Shown here: piece by piece, positions 25,752 through 34,616 of the stretch | Layout of the letters: each line of letters starts with the position of its first letter | Numbering within the stretch: position 1 is the stretch's first letter | NCBI GenBank assembly: GCA_021847425.1 | Contig: JAJZRF010000029.1 | Span: 1 to 40,071 of the forward strand | Reading direction: 5' to 3' | DNA: 40,071 bases | Source: Deltaproteobacteria bacterium | Lineage (GTDB): Bacteria > Desulfobacterota > Desulfobulbia > Desulfobulbales > Desulfurivibrionaceae | Position numbers and translations under genes: made by a program | The notes under the pieces: model-generated | What the model saw: the letters and a program-made list of their open reading frames with translations, nothing else | Told to the model about the DNA's origin: nothing | The model's database searches: none

Positions 25752-27084
25752 ATTCTTTTCGTTGCCGTTCCTTGAGGATGATCTTGATGGGGATGGAGTC
25801 CAGTTTAAGACCGGCCCGGAACTGATTCAGCAGGTAACGGAGGTAGGAAAAATGCACCCCCTTGGGATAGTTGGTAAAAACGATAAAGGTGGGCGGCTTC
25901 GTGGAAACCTGCGTCGTGTAGAAGAACTTGAGGCGGCGGCCCTGGTGCATGGTCGGATTATGGCTCTCCAGCGCGGCCTGCAAGATCCGGTTGAGCTTGC
26001 CGGTTGAAAAGGAGCCGCAATACTGCTTGTAGATCTTAGCGACCATGGGCAGCAACTGCTTCACCCCGGCGCCGGTAAGGGCGGAAATTTTAAGCACCGG
26101 GGCATACTCGACAAAACTAGTGGCCCGGGTGATCTCCTCCATCAGCTGTTTCTGCCGCTTCGCATTTCCATGGAGCAGATCCCATTTGTTCACCAGAATC
26201 ATGCAGGCCCTCCCCCGTTCAAAGGCATAGCCCAGCACCTTGGTGTCCTGCTCGGTGATCCCTTCCCCGGCGTCGATGAGGATCAGCACCACATCGCAGC
26301 GTTCCAAAGCGCCCAACGCCTGGAGTACGCTGAACTTTTCCAGTTTTTCCTGCACCTTGCCCTTGCGCCTGATCCCCGCCGTGTCAATGAGCAGATACGG
26401 CTGCTTGCCAACGGTGAGCAGGGTGTCCACCGAATCCCTGGTGGTGCCCGGGATATCCGAGACCACCATGCGCTCTTCGCCCAGCAGCCGGTTGATCAGG
26501 GAGGATTTGCCCACGTTGGGCCGCCCCAGGCAGGCCAGGCTGATGGTCTCCGGCGGGATGTCTTGGGACTCGGGAAAAACCGGCAGGGTTTCGAGCAGGG
26601 CCTCGAAAAACGGTTTGACCCCATAGCCGTGCGCCGCGGAAACAGGCCAGAGCCTGTCCACCCCCAGTTCGTAAAAGGAAGGAAGCAGCTTTTGCTCAAG
26701 CTCCGGGCTGTCCACCTTGTTGACCAGGAAATGAACCGGTTTTTCCGTGCGCCGCAAATAATCGGCCACCTCAAAATCTTCCGGCAGCACCCCTTCCTTG
26801 CCGTCCAGCAGAAAGAGGATCACGTCCGCTTCCCGCATGGCCTGCAGGGTCTGCTCGCGGATCAAGCCGGCCATCATTTCCCGGCCGTCGCCTTCAATGC
26901 CTCCGGTGTCAACCAGGATAAAGGTACGTTCCTCAATGGTCACCTGCTCGTAATGACGGTCACGGGTTACGCCGGGGGTGGGATCGACAATGGCTTTGCG
27001 GTGCTTGGAGAATCGGTTGAAAAGGCTCGATTTGCCGACATTGGGCCGGCCGACCAAGGCAACTATGGGATATCGGGTCTGCAT
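25744..27084 (-). CDS. der: Ribosome-assembly GTPase Der (EngA)
   Basis: A 446-residue double GTPase needed for 50S ribosomal subunit maturation. Two G domains in tandem each carry the P-loop GRPNVGKSSL, a DTGG or DTAG switch II motif, and NKVD or NKWD for guanine recognition. The C-terminal KH-like domain (from about residue 350) ends in KERQRKEYG. Length and organisation are as usual for the family. There is no strong ribosome-binding site before ATG 27084. It lies 117 bases after the amgK-like gene, with a dispersed repeat (27151-27223) in between, and overlaps the sensor kinase gene downstream. Confidence 0.98.
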   Translation of the reverse strand: MQTRYPIVALVGRPNVGKSSLFNRFSKHRKAIVDPTPGVTRDRHYEQVTIEERTFILVDTGGIEGDGREMMAGLIREQTLQAMREADVILFLLDGKEGVLPEDFEVADYLRRTEKPVHFLVNKVDSPELEQKLLPSFYELGVDRLWPVSAAHGYGVKPFFEALLETLPVFPESQDIPPETISLACLGRPNVGKSSLINRLLGEERMVVSDIPGTTRDSVDTLLTVGKQPYLLIDTAGIRRKGKVQEKLEKFSVLQALGALERCDVVLILIDAGEGITEQDTKVLGYAFERGRACMILVNKWDLLHGNAKRQKQLMEEITRATSFVEYAPVLKISALTGAGVKQLLPMVAKIYKQYCGSFSTGKLNRILQAALESHNPTMHQGRRLKFFYTTQVSTKPPTFIVFTNYPKGVHFSYLRYLLNQFRAGLKLDSIPIKIILKERQRKEYG

Positions 27085-27150
27085 AAGAGTTATGGGGTTC
27101 CGTGTTGGTTATTGAGGACGCCGTTGTCACAAAACAAGTACGTCATTCTG

Positions 27151-27223
27151 GGCGGCAAAAACGGTATAAGGTGCCGCAACGAATGGACTGCAATACAATA
27201 ATTATCTCGTAACGGCTCCTAAA
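27151..27223 (-). repeat. Dispersed repeat E, copy 1, overlapping the end of the amgK-like gene
   Basis: Read on the minus strand the element opens with TTTAGGAGCCGTTACG and closes with CCGTTTTTGCC. It matches 32834-32902 in both end blocks and in the TGGACTGC (plus-strand) middle block, with small indels. The first part encodes the last residues of the amgK-like protein (LGAVTR) and its stop codon, so the insertion seems to have remodelled that C-terminus. Confidence 0.65.
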
Positions 27224-28239
27224 TTTCTCGCCTGCTCCACCACAGCGCGCAGGCAGGGGAAATCCCGCCCCTGCGGCGCGGCCAGGTGTTGGTGAAGGGT
27301 GCTGGCAGCGGGCTTGATGAACTGCCGGAAAAACTCTTTCCCCCGGTTTTTCGAGAGAAAGGCAAAAGCCCCAAGAATCTGCAGGTTACGCTGCAGAGCC
27401 ATGTAGTAATATCCCTCAATGAATCGTCCCCGGTCAAGGGGAATGTGAGAGGCGAGCGCATCCAGATAGAAGCCAAGAAGGGCCTGCTGCCGGTCCGGGG
27501 ACAACCCGGCATAGGGATCGATGAGCAGGGAGGCCGGATCATACCCCAACGGCCCCAATCTGGCACCCTGAAAATCAATGATCCTGACTTTCCCCTTGTG
27601 CACCATGAGGTTGCGCGATTGAAAATCCCGGTGCAGGATGAATTCGGCCGGTTCCTGCATGGCCCGATCCGCCAGAAAGACAAACTCCTGGCCAAGCCCT
27701 TGGGGCAAGGCGGTCATGCCCAGAAAATCCTCGCACAGGGCCTTTTGGAAATAACCCGACTCCCTGGTCAGCATGAGCGCGCGGTCATACCGGGGGGTAT
27801 CCCAGCACCACTGAGGCTGAAAACCTTGGCGGGTCTCGGTCTGCAAATGGGCCAAGGCAGCCAGACCCTGCCGGTAGTATGCCTCTACCTCCGGAGCCTG
27901 CGCGCCCTGCTGAAGAACCAGGTCATGGAGCTTGGTATCGCCCAGATCCTCAAAGAGAAGCAGACCGCATTCTTCGGCAAAGCCGTAGATTTGAGGAACC
28001 GCCGCCCCATTCTCAAAAAAATGACGGCCTATTGCATGGGCGGCCCGCGCCTCGGCCATGCCCTGGGGTTGGCTGGCCCCCGGCAAGACCGCCAGCAGGG
28101 AAAGGCCGCCAACGGCAAGCCGGTAAAACTGCCGGTCGGAGCCGTCCCCGGCCATCCTTTGGGCCACCCGGATCTCCGGGTCAAACCCCTGCGCGGCCAG
28201 CAGCCTGTCCAGCCCCTGCCTTTGCTGATCCGTAAACAC
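27202..28239 (-). CDS. amgK: Aminoglycoside-phosphotransferase-fold sugar kinase (AmgK-like)
   Basis: A 345-residue kinase of the APH/choline kinase fold. The catalytic loop is HRDFQSRNLMV and the metal-binding motif is IIDFQGARLG. Directly upstream, one base away, is a MurU-like nucleotidyltransferase. In Pseudomonas this pair (AmgK and MurU) phosphorylates anomeric N-acetylmuramate or N-acetylglucosamine and then makes UDP-MurNAc, recycling cell wall without de novo MurA/MurB steps. That is known for the family; here it is inferred from gene pairing and length. The start is GTG 28239 with GGGGGG upstream. The last residues are encoded by a dispersed repeat. Confidence 0.75.
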   Translation of the reverse strand: MFTDQQRQGLDRLLAAQGFDPEIRVAQRMAGDGSDRQFYRLAVGGLSLLAVLPGASQPQGMAEARAAHAIGRHFFENGAAVPQIYGFAEECGLLLFEDLGDTKLHDLVLQQGAQAPEVEAYYRQGLAALAHLQTETRQGFQPQWCWDTPRYDRALMLTRESGYFQKALCEDFLGMTALPQGLGQEFVFLADRAMQEPAEFILHRDFQSRNLMVHKGKVRIIDFQGARLGPLGYDPASLLIDPYAGLSPDRQQALLGFYLDALASHIPLDRGRFIEGYYYMALQRNLQILGAFAFLSKNRGKEFFRQFIKPAASTLHQHLAAPQGRDFPCLRAVVEQARNLGAVTR

Positions 28240-28240
28240 C

Positions 28241-29140
28241 TTAATCCCCCCCGATGATGATACTGTCCGTCACGATGCTGCCCGGGGCAACCCTGGCCCC
28301 ATCCCAGACTACGACCCGCGTCAGGCTGGCCCCCTCGCCGATGGTTGCCCCATGCCCGATGGAGACCCACTCCTGAAGCGAGACCCCTGCCCCGAGCACT
28401 GCGTCTTTCCCGAGATAGAAAGGACTGCCCCCATCGCCTGCGGAAAATCCGGGCAATCTTTTTTTGAGCAGAATATCCTCGTGGAGCTGCAGGTAATCCG
28501 CCGGGGTGCCCATATCGGTCCAGAAATGGCCCGAGACCACCAGCCCCTGAATAGTGCCCCCGCGTTTGAGCAAGTCGGCATAACAGTCAATGATGTTATA
28601 AAAAACGCCCTCGGGGATGCGGGACAGAACCGCAGGGTTGATGACCTGCACCCCGGTGAAGGCCAGAAGGCGCTCGCCCTGTCCCGCTGGACCGGAAAAC
28701 CCCACGATCCTGCCCTGGCCATTCACCCGGACATTGTTGAACCGCGGACAGTCGTGCAGCACCATGGTCACATCCGCGCCAAAGGCGCAATGGCTCCCAT
28801 AAGCCGCAGCCAGATCAAGATCGTGAACAATATCGCCGTTGACCGCAAGAAAGGGGGTATCGCCGAAATGGCTTTGCGCCAGCCGCAGGCCGCCCCCGGT
28901 TCCCAGCTCCAGATCCTCCATCTGCACCTGAACGTCCCCTTGGCCGTGGAGCATACCCCTGATCTGCTCCCGGAGATGGTGGGCATTGACCACGATCCCC
29001 TCTGCCCCGCTCCGGCGGAGCTGGGCCAGGGTATGGGTCAGAAGGGGGGTGTCGAGCACCGGGAACAGCGGCTTGGGACGTTTCAGGGAATAGGGGTGCA
29101 ACCGGGTTCCGAACCCGGCGGCCAGAACCATGGCTTTCAT
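28241..29140 (-). CDS. murU: Sugar-1-phosphate nucleotidyltransferase (MurU-like)
   Basis: A 299-residue nucleotidyltransferase. The N-terminus MKAMVLAAGFGTRL is the nucleotide-binding signature, KRPKPLFPV and GTGGGLRLA follow, and FLAVNGDIV carries the metal-binding aspartate. After about residue 230 the C-terminus shows hexapeptide-like repeats (GKDAVLGAGV, IGHGATIGEGASL), an extension relative to the short MurU of Pseudomonas. It is paired with the AmgK-like kinase. The frame is open to 29152 (three clustered ATGs), but the start at 29140 gives the classical N-terminus. GDP-mannose or glucose-1-phosphate transferases are alternatives if the kinase link is wrong. Confidence 0.75.
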   Translation of the reverse strand: MKAMVLAAGFGTRLHPYSLKRPKPLFPVLDTPLLTHTLAQLRRSGAEGIVVNAHHLREQIRGMLHGQGDVQVQMEDLELGTGGGLRLAQSHFGDTPFLAVNGDIVHDLDLAAAYGSHCAFGADVTMVLHDCPRFNNVRVNGQGRIVGFSGPAGQGERLLAFTGVQVINPAVLSRIPEGVFYNIIDCYADLLKRGGTIQGLVVSGHFWTDMGTPADYLQLHEDILLKKRLPGFSAGDGGSPFYLGKDAVLGAGVSLQEWVSIGHGATIGEGASLTRVVVWDGARVAPGSIVTDSIIIGGD

Positions 29141-29191
29141 GAGATGCATCATCCTGATGGCTGAGTACAGGTAACGAAAAAACTACAGCAG

Positions 29192-29329
29192 GTAACTGTT
29201 CAGCAGCGCCGCTTAGCTGCTGCCACAGATGCGCGGAAGAGGTCTGCGAAGTGGCTGTTGCACATGAGCAGGCCGATGACAGCTAAGCGAGTTTACGAGA
29301 CTTCGGATGTGGTGCTGCTGAACAGTTAC
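29192..29329. repeat. Nested inverted repeat between lpxI and murU
   Basis: The outer arms 29192-29207 and 29314-29329 are perfect 16-base inverted copies (GTAACTGTTCAGCAGC). Inner arms 29210-29219 and 29280-29289 are perfect ten-base copies (CGCTTAGCTG). The element is 138 bases long, encodes nothing, and its right edge touches the lpxI stop codon. The layout resembles a MITE-like insertion or a long RNA stem; no target-site duplication is obvious to me. Confidence 0.75.
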
Positions 29330-30165
29330 TACAACGACAAGGTTCCGTCCGCTAGCTCCTCCACCCCGACCACGACAATCCCGGCCCGGTTCGCCATGTC
29401 GATCACGGCCTCCCGGTCAAAGAGCAGGGATTGGCCTGTTTCCACCGCCAGGACAGCACCTTTGACCGAGGCCATGGTCTCGATGGTTTTCCCGCCGATG
29501 GCCGGAAGATCGAAACGGAAATCCTGTTTCGGTTTCTTCACCTTGACGATCACCACCTTTTCTTTCCCCAGCGAGCCGCCCCGGGCGATGGCGGCATCCG
29601 TTCCCTCAATGGCCTCAACCGCCAGCACCGTGCGGTCCCGGACCACAACGCACTGCCCGATATCAAGGGCGCCGATGGCCCGTGCGGTCCGCCAGCCGAA
29701 GCGGATATCCTCAAGCTGCTCGGCCGTGGGCTTTTTCCTGGTGAGAACCCCTTTGGGAAAGAGCAGATCCTTGAGGTAGAGGGTCGATTCCAGAACGTGG
29801 ATGCCTTCTTTTTCCAGGGCCTCGGCCACTGCCCGCAGGATCGCGTCGTCCTGCCGGACATCTATCTTATTCCACAGAGTCAAACCCTTGAGGTCCGGCC
29901 ATACATCCTTGAAAATTTTGGTTTTGGTGATGGCGCCCAAAAAAACGGCTTCGCTGACCCCATGTTCCCGAAAGAAACCTATGATCCGGCCAAGCTGGCC
30001 GAGCTTTACCCAGCAGAACCTGTCGGCGACGGTTTCAAGCTCGGGCCAGGACTCCCCCTGGTGTGCGACGATCACCACCTCGCGCCCCGCCTTCCTGGCC
30101 GCCTCGGCAAAGAGTTTCGGGAACTGCCCGCCGCCGGCGATGATCCCGATCCTATTCTTCGTCAT
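29329..30165 (-). CDS. lpxI: UDP-2,3-diacylglucosamine pyrophosphatase LpxI
   Basis: A 278-residue LpxI (DUF1009) enzyme that hydrolyses UDP-2,3-diacylglucosamine to lipid X, the fourth step of lipid A synthesis; bacteria lacking LpxH use it. Features are the N-terminal IGIIAGGGQFPKLFA, the LGAITKTKIF segment, and the C-terminal FDLPAIGGKTIE followed by AGIVVVG. The frame runs to 30204, but ATG 30165 overlaps the end of lpxA by 14 bases and gives the normal N-terminus. It is the last gene of the lpxD-fabZ-lpxA-lpxI run. Confidence 0.95.
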   Translation of the reverse strand: MTKNRIGIIAGGGQFPKLFAEAARKAGREVVIVAHQGESWPELETVADRFCWVKLGQLGRIIGFFREHGVSEAVFLGAITKTKIFKDVWPDLKGLTLWNKIDVRQDDAILRAVAEALEKEGIHVLESTLYLKDLLFPKGVLTRKKPTAEQLEDIRFGWRTARAIGALDIGQCVVVRDRTVLAVEAIEGTDAAIARGGSLGKEKVVIVKVKKPKQDFRFDLPAIGGKTIETMASVKGAVLAVETGQSLLFDREAVIDMANRAGIVVVGVEELADGTLSL

Positions 30166-30955
30166 CACCGGCCATACGGACAACACTGCGTTTTGAAGTG
30201 GCAAAAAAATTCACCAGTCTGGCAACCGGCTCACAATCGGGAATCTCCGCGATGGTTTTGGCAAGCGCCTCCTGCAGCAGCAATTCCGGGCTGCGGAAGA
30301 TAATCTTGTAGGCCTGCCCCAGTTTTTTGATGTCCTCCGCGGTAAAGCCGGATCGACGCAGGCCGATCCGGTTAATGCCCGTTACCCGCATCTGGTTGCG
30401 GATGCCGGCCATGATCACATAGGGGGGCACATCCTTGCTGAGCCCTGACATGCCGCCGATGTAGGCATACTCCCCGATCCGGACGAACTGATGCACGGCG
30501 GTAAGCCCCCCGATGATCACCCGGTCGCCGACCTCGACATGCCCGCCCAAGGTGGCGGCGTTGGCCATGATGACATGGTCCCCGACCACGCAGTCATGGG
30601 CGATATGGGTGTAGGCCATCAGCAGGTTGCCGCTGCCCACCGTGGTCACCCCATGGCCGCCCGGGGTGCCGCGATGGATGGAAACGTACTCCCTGATCTG
30701 ATTATCATCGCCGATCACCAGCCGGGTGGGCTCGTTGTTGTATTTCAAGTCCTGGGGCGGGCCGCCGATATTGGTAAAGGAACCGATGGTATTGCGGGCG
30801 CCGATGGTGGTAAGTCCCGTGACCACGGCATGGGGGCAGACCACGCAATCGGGGCCGATCACCACCCCTTTTTCGATAACGGCATAGGGGCCAACCGTGG
30901 TGGAGGCATGGACCTGCGCCTCGGGATCAATAACTGCGGTAGGATGTATGTTCAT
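30152..30955 (-). CDS. lpxA: UDP-N-acetylglucosamine acyltransferase LpxA
   Basis: A 267-residue acyltransferase that adds a 3-hydroxyacyl chain to UDP-GlcNAc, the first step of lipid A synthesis. The protein begins MNIHPTAVIDPEA and consists of left-handed beta-helix hexapeptide repeats (VGPYAVIEKGVVIGPDCVV and so on). The expected catalytic histidine lies in YTHIAHDCVVGD, and a helical C-terminal domain follows. GAAGG five bases before ATG 30955 supports the start. It lies downstream of fabZ (66-base gap) and overlaps lpxI. Confidence 0.97.
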   Translation of the reverse strand: MNIHPTAVIDPEAQVHASTTVGPYAVIEKGVVIGPDCVVCPHAVVTGLTTIGARNTIGSFTNIGGPPQDLKYNNEPTRLVIGDDNQIREYVSIHRGTPGGHGVTTVGSGNLLMAYTHIAHDCVVGDHVIMANAATLGGHVEVGDRVIIGGLTAVHQFVRIGEYAYIGGMSGLSKDVPPYVIMAGIRNQMRVTGINRIGLRRSGFTAEDIKKLGQAYKIIFRSPELLLQEALAKTIAEIPDCEPVARLVNFFATSKRSVVRMAGDDEE

Positions 30956-31021
30956 TATACCTTCGCTTGGGTTTGGTTAGGTGGGGCGCCACAAAAGTGG
31001 AGGAAGAATCGGGCAGGCGGC

Positions 31022-31468
31022 TCAGGCAAACGTGGCCATGAGCTCCGCTTCGGCCACGAGCTTGCCATCGACAAAGGCCTTGCCGTCCATCTTCCAGAAT
31101 CTGGCTTTGCGTTTGCTCACCGAAAGCTCGTAATGGAGCTGGTCGCCGGGCACCACCTTCTGCCGGAACTTCACGCCCTCAAGACCGGCAAAATAGACAA
31201 GTTTGCTGGCAACCGCTTCGGGATCGGTGACATAGGCAAGAATCGCCCCGACCTGGGCCATGCCTTCGAGGATCAAGACCCCGGGCATGACAGGCTGCCC
31301 GGGGAAATGCCCCTGGAAAAAATTTTCGTTCATGGTCACATTCTTGTACCCCCGGATGGACTCGCCGAGATGCATCTCAACAATCCGATCCACCATGAGA
31401 AAGGGATACCGGTGCGGCAAAATCTTCAGTATTTCCAGAATATCAAGCTGTTGCAAATCAGAATTCAT
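31022..31468 (-). CDS. fabZ: 3-hydroxyacyl-ACP dehydratase FabZ
   Basis: A 148-residue hot-dog-fold dehydratase of fatty acid synthesis. The motif PHRYPFLMVD, the catalytic His54 in GHFPG and Glu68 in LILEGMAQ are all in their usual places, as is the C-terminal KFRQKVVPGD. The enzyme draws on the same 3-hydroxyacyl-ACP pool as LpxA and LpxD, which explains the clustering. The frame opens at 31528, but ATG 31468 has AGAGGAG nine bases upstream and gives the family's N-terminus. Confidence 0.97.
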   Translation of the reverse strand: MNSDLQQLDILEILKILPHRYPFLMVDRIVEMHLGESIRGYKNVTMNENFFQGHFPGQPVMPGVLILEGMAQVGAILAYVTDPEAVASKLVYFAGLEGVKFRQKVVPGDQLHYELSVSKRKARFWKMDGKAFVDGKLVAEAELMATFA

Positions 31469-31528
31469 CCCAGGTCTCCTCTCTAATTTCTCTAAGCCGA
31501 CCGCCTTTCCGGCAAACAGTCCGGCCAT

Positions 31529-32602
31529 TCAGCCATTGTTGCCGAGGCTTTCATCCTCGCCTGGCGTCATTGCCCGGGACAACTCGGCAACCCTCCGGCG
31601 CAATTCCCGCAGTTCCCGCACCATTTCCGGGAGTTTCGCATAGACGGCGCTGGACCGCAGCCAGGTTTTATGGGGGATCGCCGGGATGCCGGCCACGACG
31701 GCGCCCGGCTCCAGATTGTTATGCACTCCTGATTTGGCCGCAATCATTACCCGGTCCCCAAGATGGATGTGCCCGCTGAGACCGACCTGTCCGCCCAGAA
31801 CCACATTGTTGCCGGTGGTGGCGCTGCCGGCGATGCCCACCTGGGCGACAAGCAAGGCGTCTTCCCCAATGACCACATTATGGCCAAGCTGCACGAGGTT
31901 ATCGATCTTTGCCCCCCGCTTGACCCAGGTCTTGCCGAAGGTGGCTCGATCAATACAGGTGTTGGCGCCGATCTCCACATCGTCATCAATCTGGACCACG
32001 CCGACCTGTGGCCGTTTGACGTGGTGCCCGTTTTCATCGGTGGCATAGCCGAAGCCGTCACTGCCGATCACCGCACCACTGTGGATGATGACCCGGTTCC
32101 CGATCCGGCAGCCGTGGCCGATCGTGACATTGGCATACAACACCGCATCATCGCCGATGACGGCATCATCGTAGACAACCACTCCCGGATGGAGCGTTAT
32201 CCGCCGCCCCAGCCGGACCCGGTTGCCAAGATAAACCAGCGGACCGATGGAGACCTCGGCGGGGATATGGCAATCATGGCCGACCACCGCCCGCGCATCG
32301 ATGCCGGTGGCGGCAAACGGCTCGTCAACAAACAGGGCATGGATGCGGGCCACGGCCAGATAGGGGTTCCTGACCCGGATCGCCGAGCCGTTGATCCCGG
32401 TGGCTGCGGCGGGAACAATAATCGCCGCGGCCCTGCATTCGGCAAGCCGAGCCCCATGTTTCAGATCGGCGACAAAGGTTATCTCGCCCTCGCCGGCGCT
32501 GTCAAAATCAGCAACCCCGCCAATAAGCACCTCTGGGTCACCAACCAGCTCCCCTTGAACCAGGGCAGCCAGTTCCGCAAGACGTTTTTTCTCACCAGCC
32601 AT
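31529..32602 (-). CDS. lpxD: UDP-3-O-(3-hydroxyacyl)glucosamine N-acyltransferase LpxD
   Basis: A 357-residue enzyme for the third lipid A step. An N-terminal uridine-binding domain (about 1-100; [29 protein letters not shown]) is followed by a long hexapeptide-repeat helix. The catalytic-histidine region is QLGHNVVIG, and the C-terminal helix is [16 protein letters not shown]. It starts the lipid A run and is followed by fabZ after 60 bases. No skp/ompH or bamA gene lies upstream, unlike in many proteobacteria; instead there is a 336-base gap with repeats and a terminator. Confidence 0.97.
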   Translation of the reverse strand: MAGEKKRLAELAALVQGELVGDPEVLIGGVADFDSAGEGEITFVADLKHGARLAECRAAAIIVPAAATGINGSAIRVRNPYLAVARIHALFVDEPFAATGIDARAVVGHDCHIPAEVSIGPLVYLGNRVRLGRRITLHPGVVVYDDAVIGDDAVLYANVTIGHGCRIGNRVIIHSGAVIGSDGFGYATDENGHHVKRPQVGVVQIDDDVEIGANTCIDRATFGKTWVKRGAKIDNLVQLGHNVVIGEDALLVAQVGIAGSATTGNNVVLGGQVGLSGHIHLGDRVMIAAKSGVHNNLEPGAVVAGIPAIPHKTWLRSSAVYAKLPEMVRELRELRRRVAELSRAMTPGEDESLGNNG

Positions 32603-32727
32603 GTCCTCGCCCTCTCTCTGCCTGTCGGATGCACCGCAGCATCCCGGGACATAAAAAGAAATCGCCGTTGTTCACAAATAATTGCGACATTAAGAATACC
32701 CTGGCCGGCAGCAGCGAAGCGGCGTAA

Positions 32728-32743
32728 GGAGCCGAACGGCTCC
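32728..32743. repeat. Perfect 7-base hairpin sharing the repeat E end motif
   Basis: GGAGCCG (32728-32734) and CGGCTCC (32737-32743) flank AA. Read on the minus strand it starts TTAGGAGCCGTT, the same start as the two repeat E copies, directly after the poly-T of the terminator. It may be a truncated third copy. Confidence 0.5.
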
Positions 32744-32744
32744 T

Positions 32745-32795
32745 AAAAAAAAAGACGGGCTGCCTCCTTGCTGCCAAGGGAAACACAACCCGTCT
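32745..32795 (-). terminator. Intrinsic terminator downstream of ihfA
   Basis: On the minus strand the stem AGACGGG (32795-32789) pairs with CCCGTCT (32759-32753), encloses a second small stem CCTTG/CAAGG, and is followed by nine T (32753-32745). This is the classical layout of a rho-independent terminator. It ends transcription from ihfA and insulates lpxD. It lies about 145 bases after the ihfA stop. Confidence 0.75.
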
Positions 32796-32833
32796 CGATA
32801 AGCCGTCGTAGCAAAACAACCTTGCCGTTTGCA

Positions 32834-32902
32834 TGGCAAAAACGGATAAAAATCCGTAACGGAACGGCCTGGACTGCCTTGATTCCGTAACGGCTCCTAA
32901 AC
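32834..32902 (-). repeat. Dispersed repeat E, copy 2
   Basis: It matches 27151-27223: shared blocks are GGCAAAAACGG, TGGACTGC and CGTAACGGCTCCTAAA on the plus strand, with indels between. It includes a CGGAT-AAAA-ATCCG mini-hairpin. Here it lies in the untranslated 3' region of ihfA. Confidence 0.65.
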
Positions 32903-32938
32903 GCGTCAGCGGCGGAAATGCGCACCAGCAAAAGGGTG

Positions 32939-33223
32939 CTATTCTCCGTTAATCCTGGAACGCAGGAGTCCGGACGGCTTGAAGGTTACAACCTTACGGG
33001 CATCCAGAATCAGCTCATCACCGGTCTGGGGATTTCTCCCCCGCCGGGCATTTTTCTTTTTTACGTTGAACTTACCAAAACCACTGATCAAAAGATCCTC
33101 ACCGGTATTCAGGCATTTTTTGGCAATGCGCAGAAAAGCCTCAACGGCCTCGGCAGCCTGGGCCTTGGTGAAGTTGTGATTTTGATATACCTTTTGGACA
33201 AGATCCGCCTTTGTCAGGGTCAT
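32939..33223 (-). CDS. ihfA: HU/IHF family DNA-bending protein, IHF alpha-like
   Basis: A 94-residue nucleoid protein. The sequence LTKADLVQKVYQ at the start, LISGFGKFNV in the middle, GRNPQTGDE with the DNA-intercalating proline and VVTFKPSGLLRSR at the C-terminus fit IHF alpha better than HU. It should bend DNA as a dimer with a second IHF subunit not encoded here. A good ribosome-binding site (GGAGGG, six bases before the ATG), a promoter (33249-33277) and a terminator (32745-32795) mark it as an independent transcription unit between eno and lpxD. Confidence 0.9.
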   Translation of the reverse strand: MTLTKADLVQKVYQNHNFTKAQAAEAVEAFLRIAKKCLNTGEDLLISGFGKFNVKKKNARRGRNPQTGDELILDARKVVTFKPSGLLRSRINGE

Positions 33224-33248
33224 GGGGCACCCTCCTTTATTGACTCAT

Positions 33249-34581
<1,333 letters not shown>

Positions 34582-34616
34582 TTATTAAAAAACCAATACA
34601 GGGTACTCCCTGAGAA

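Larger units (their letters stand above)
32603..32938. other. Gap between ihfA and lpxD
   Basis: This 336-base gap holds repeat E copy 2 (32834-32902), a strong minus-strand terminator (32745-32795), a small hairpin related to repeat E (32728-32743) and about 125 bases that must carry the lpxD promoter. I see no promoter with good consensus and no gene. Confidence 0.5.

Noticed and set aside
32743-32931. A 62-codon minus-strand frame between ihfA and lpxD
   Set aside because: It is made of repeat E copy 2 and the terminator stem, and ends in the poly-T tract; it is not a plausible protein.
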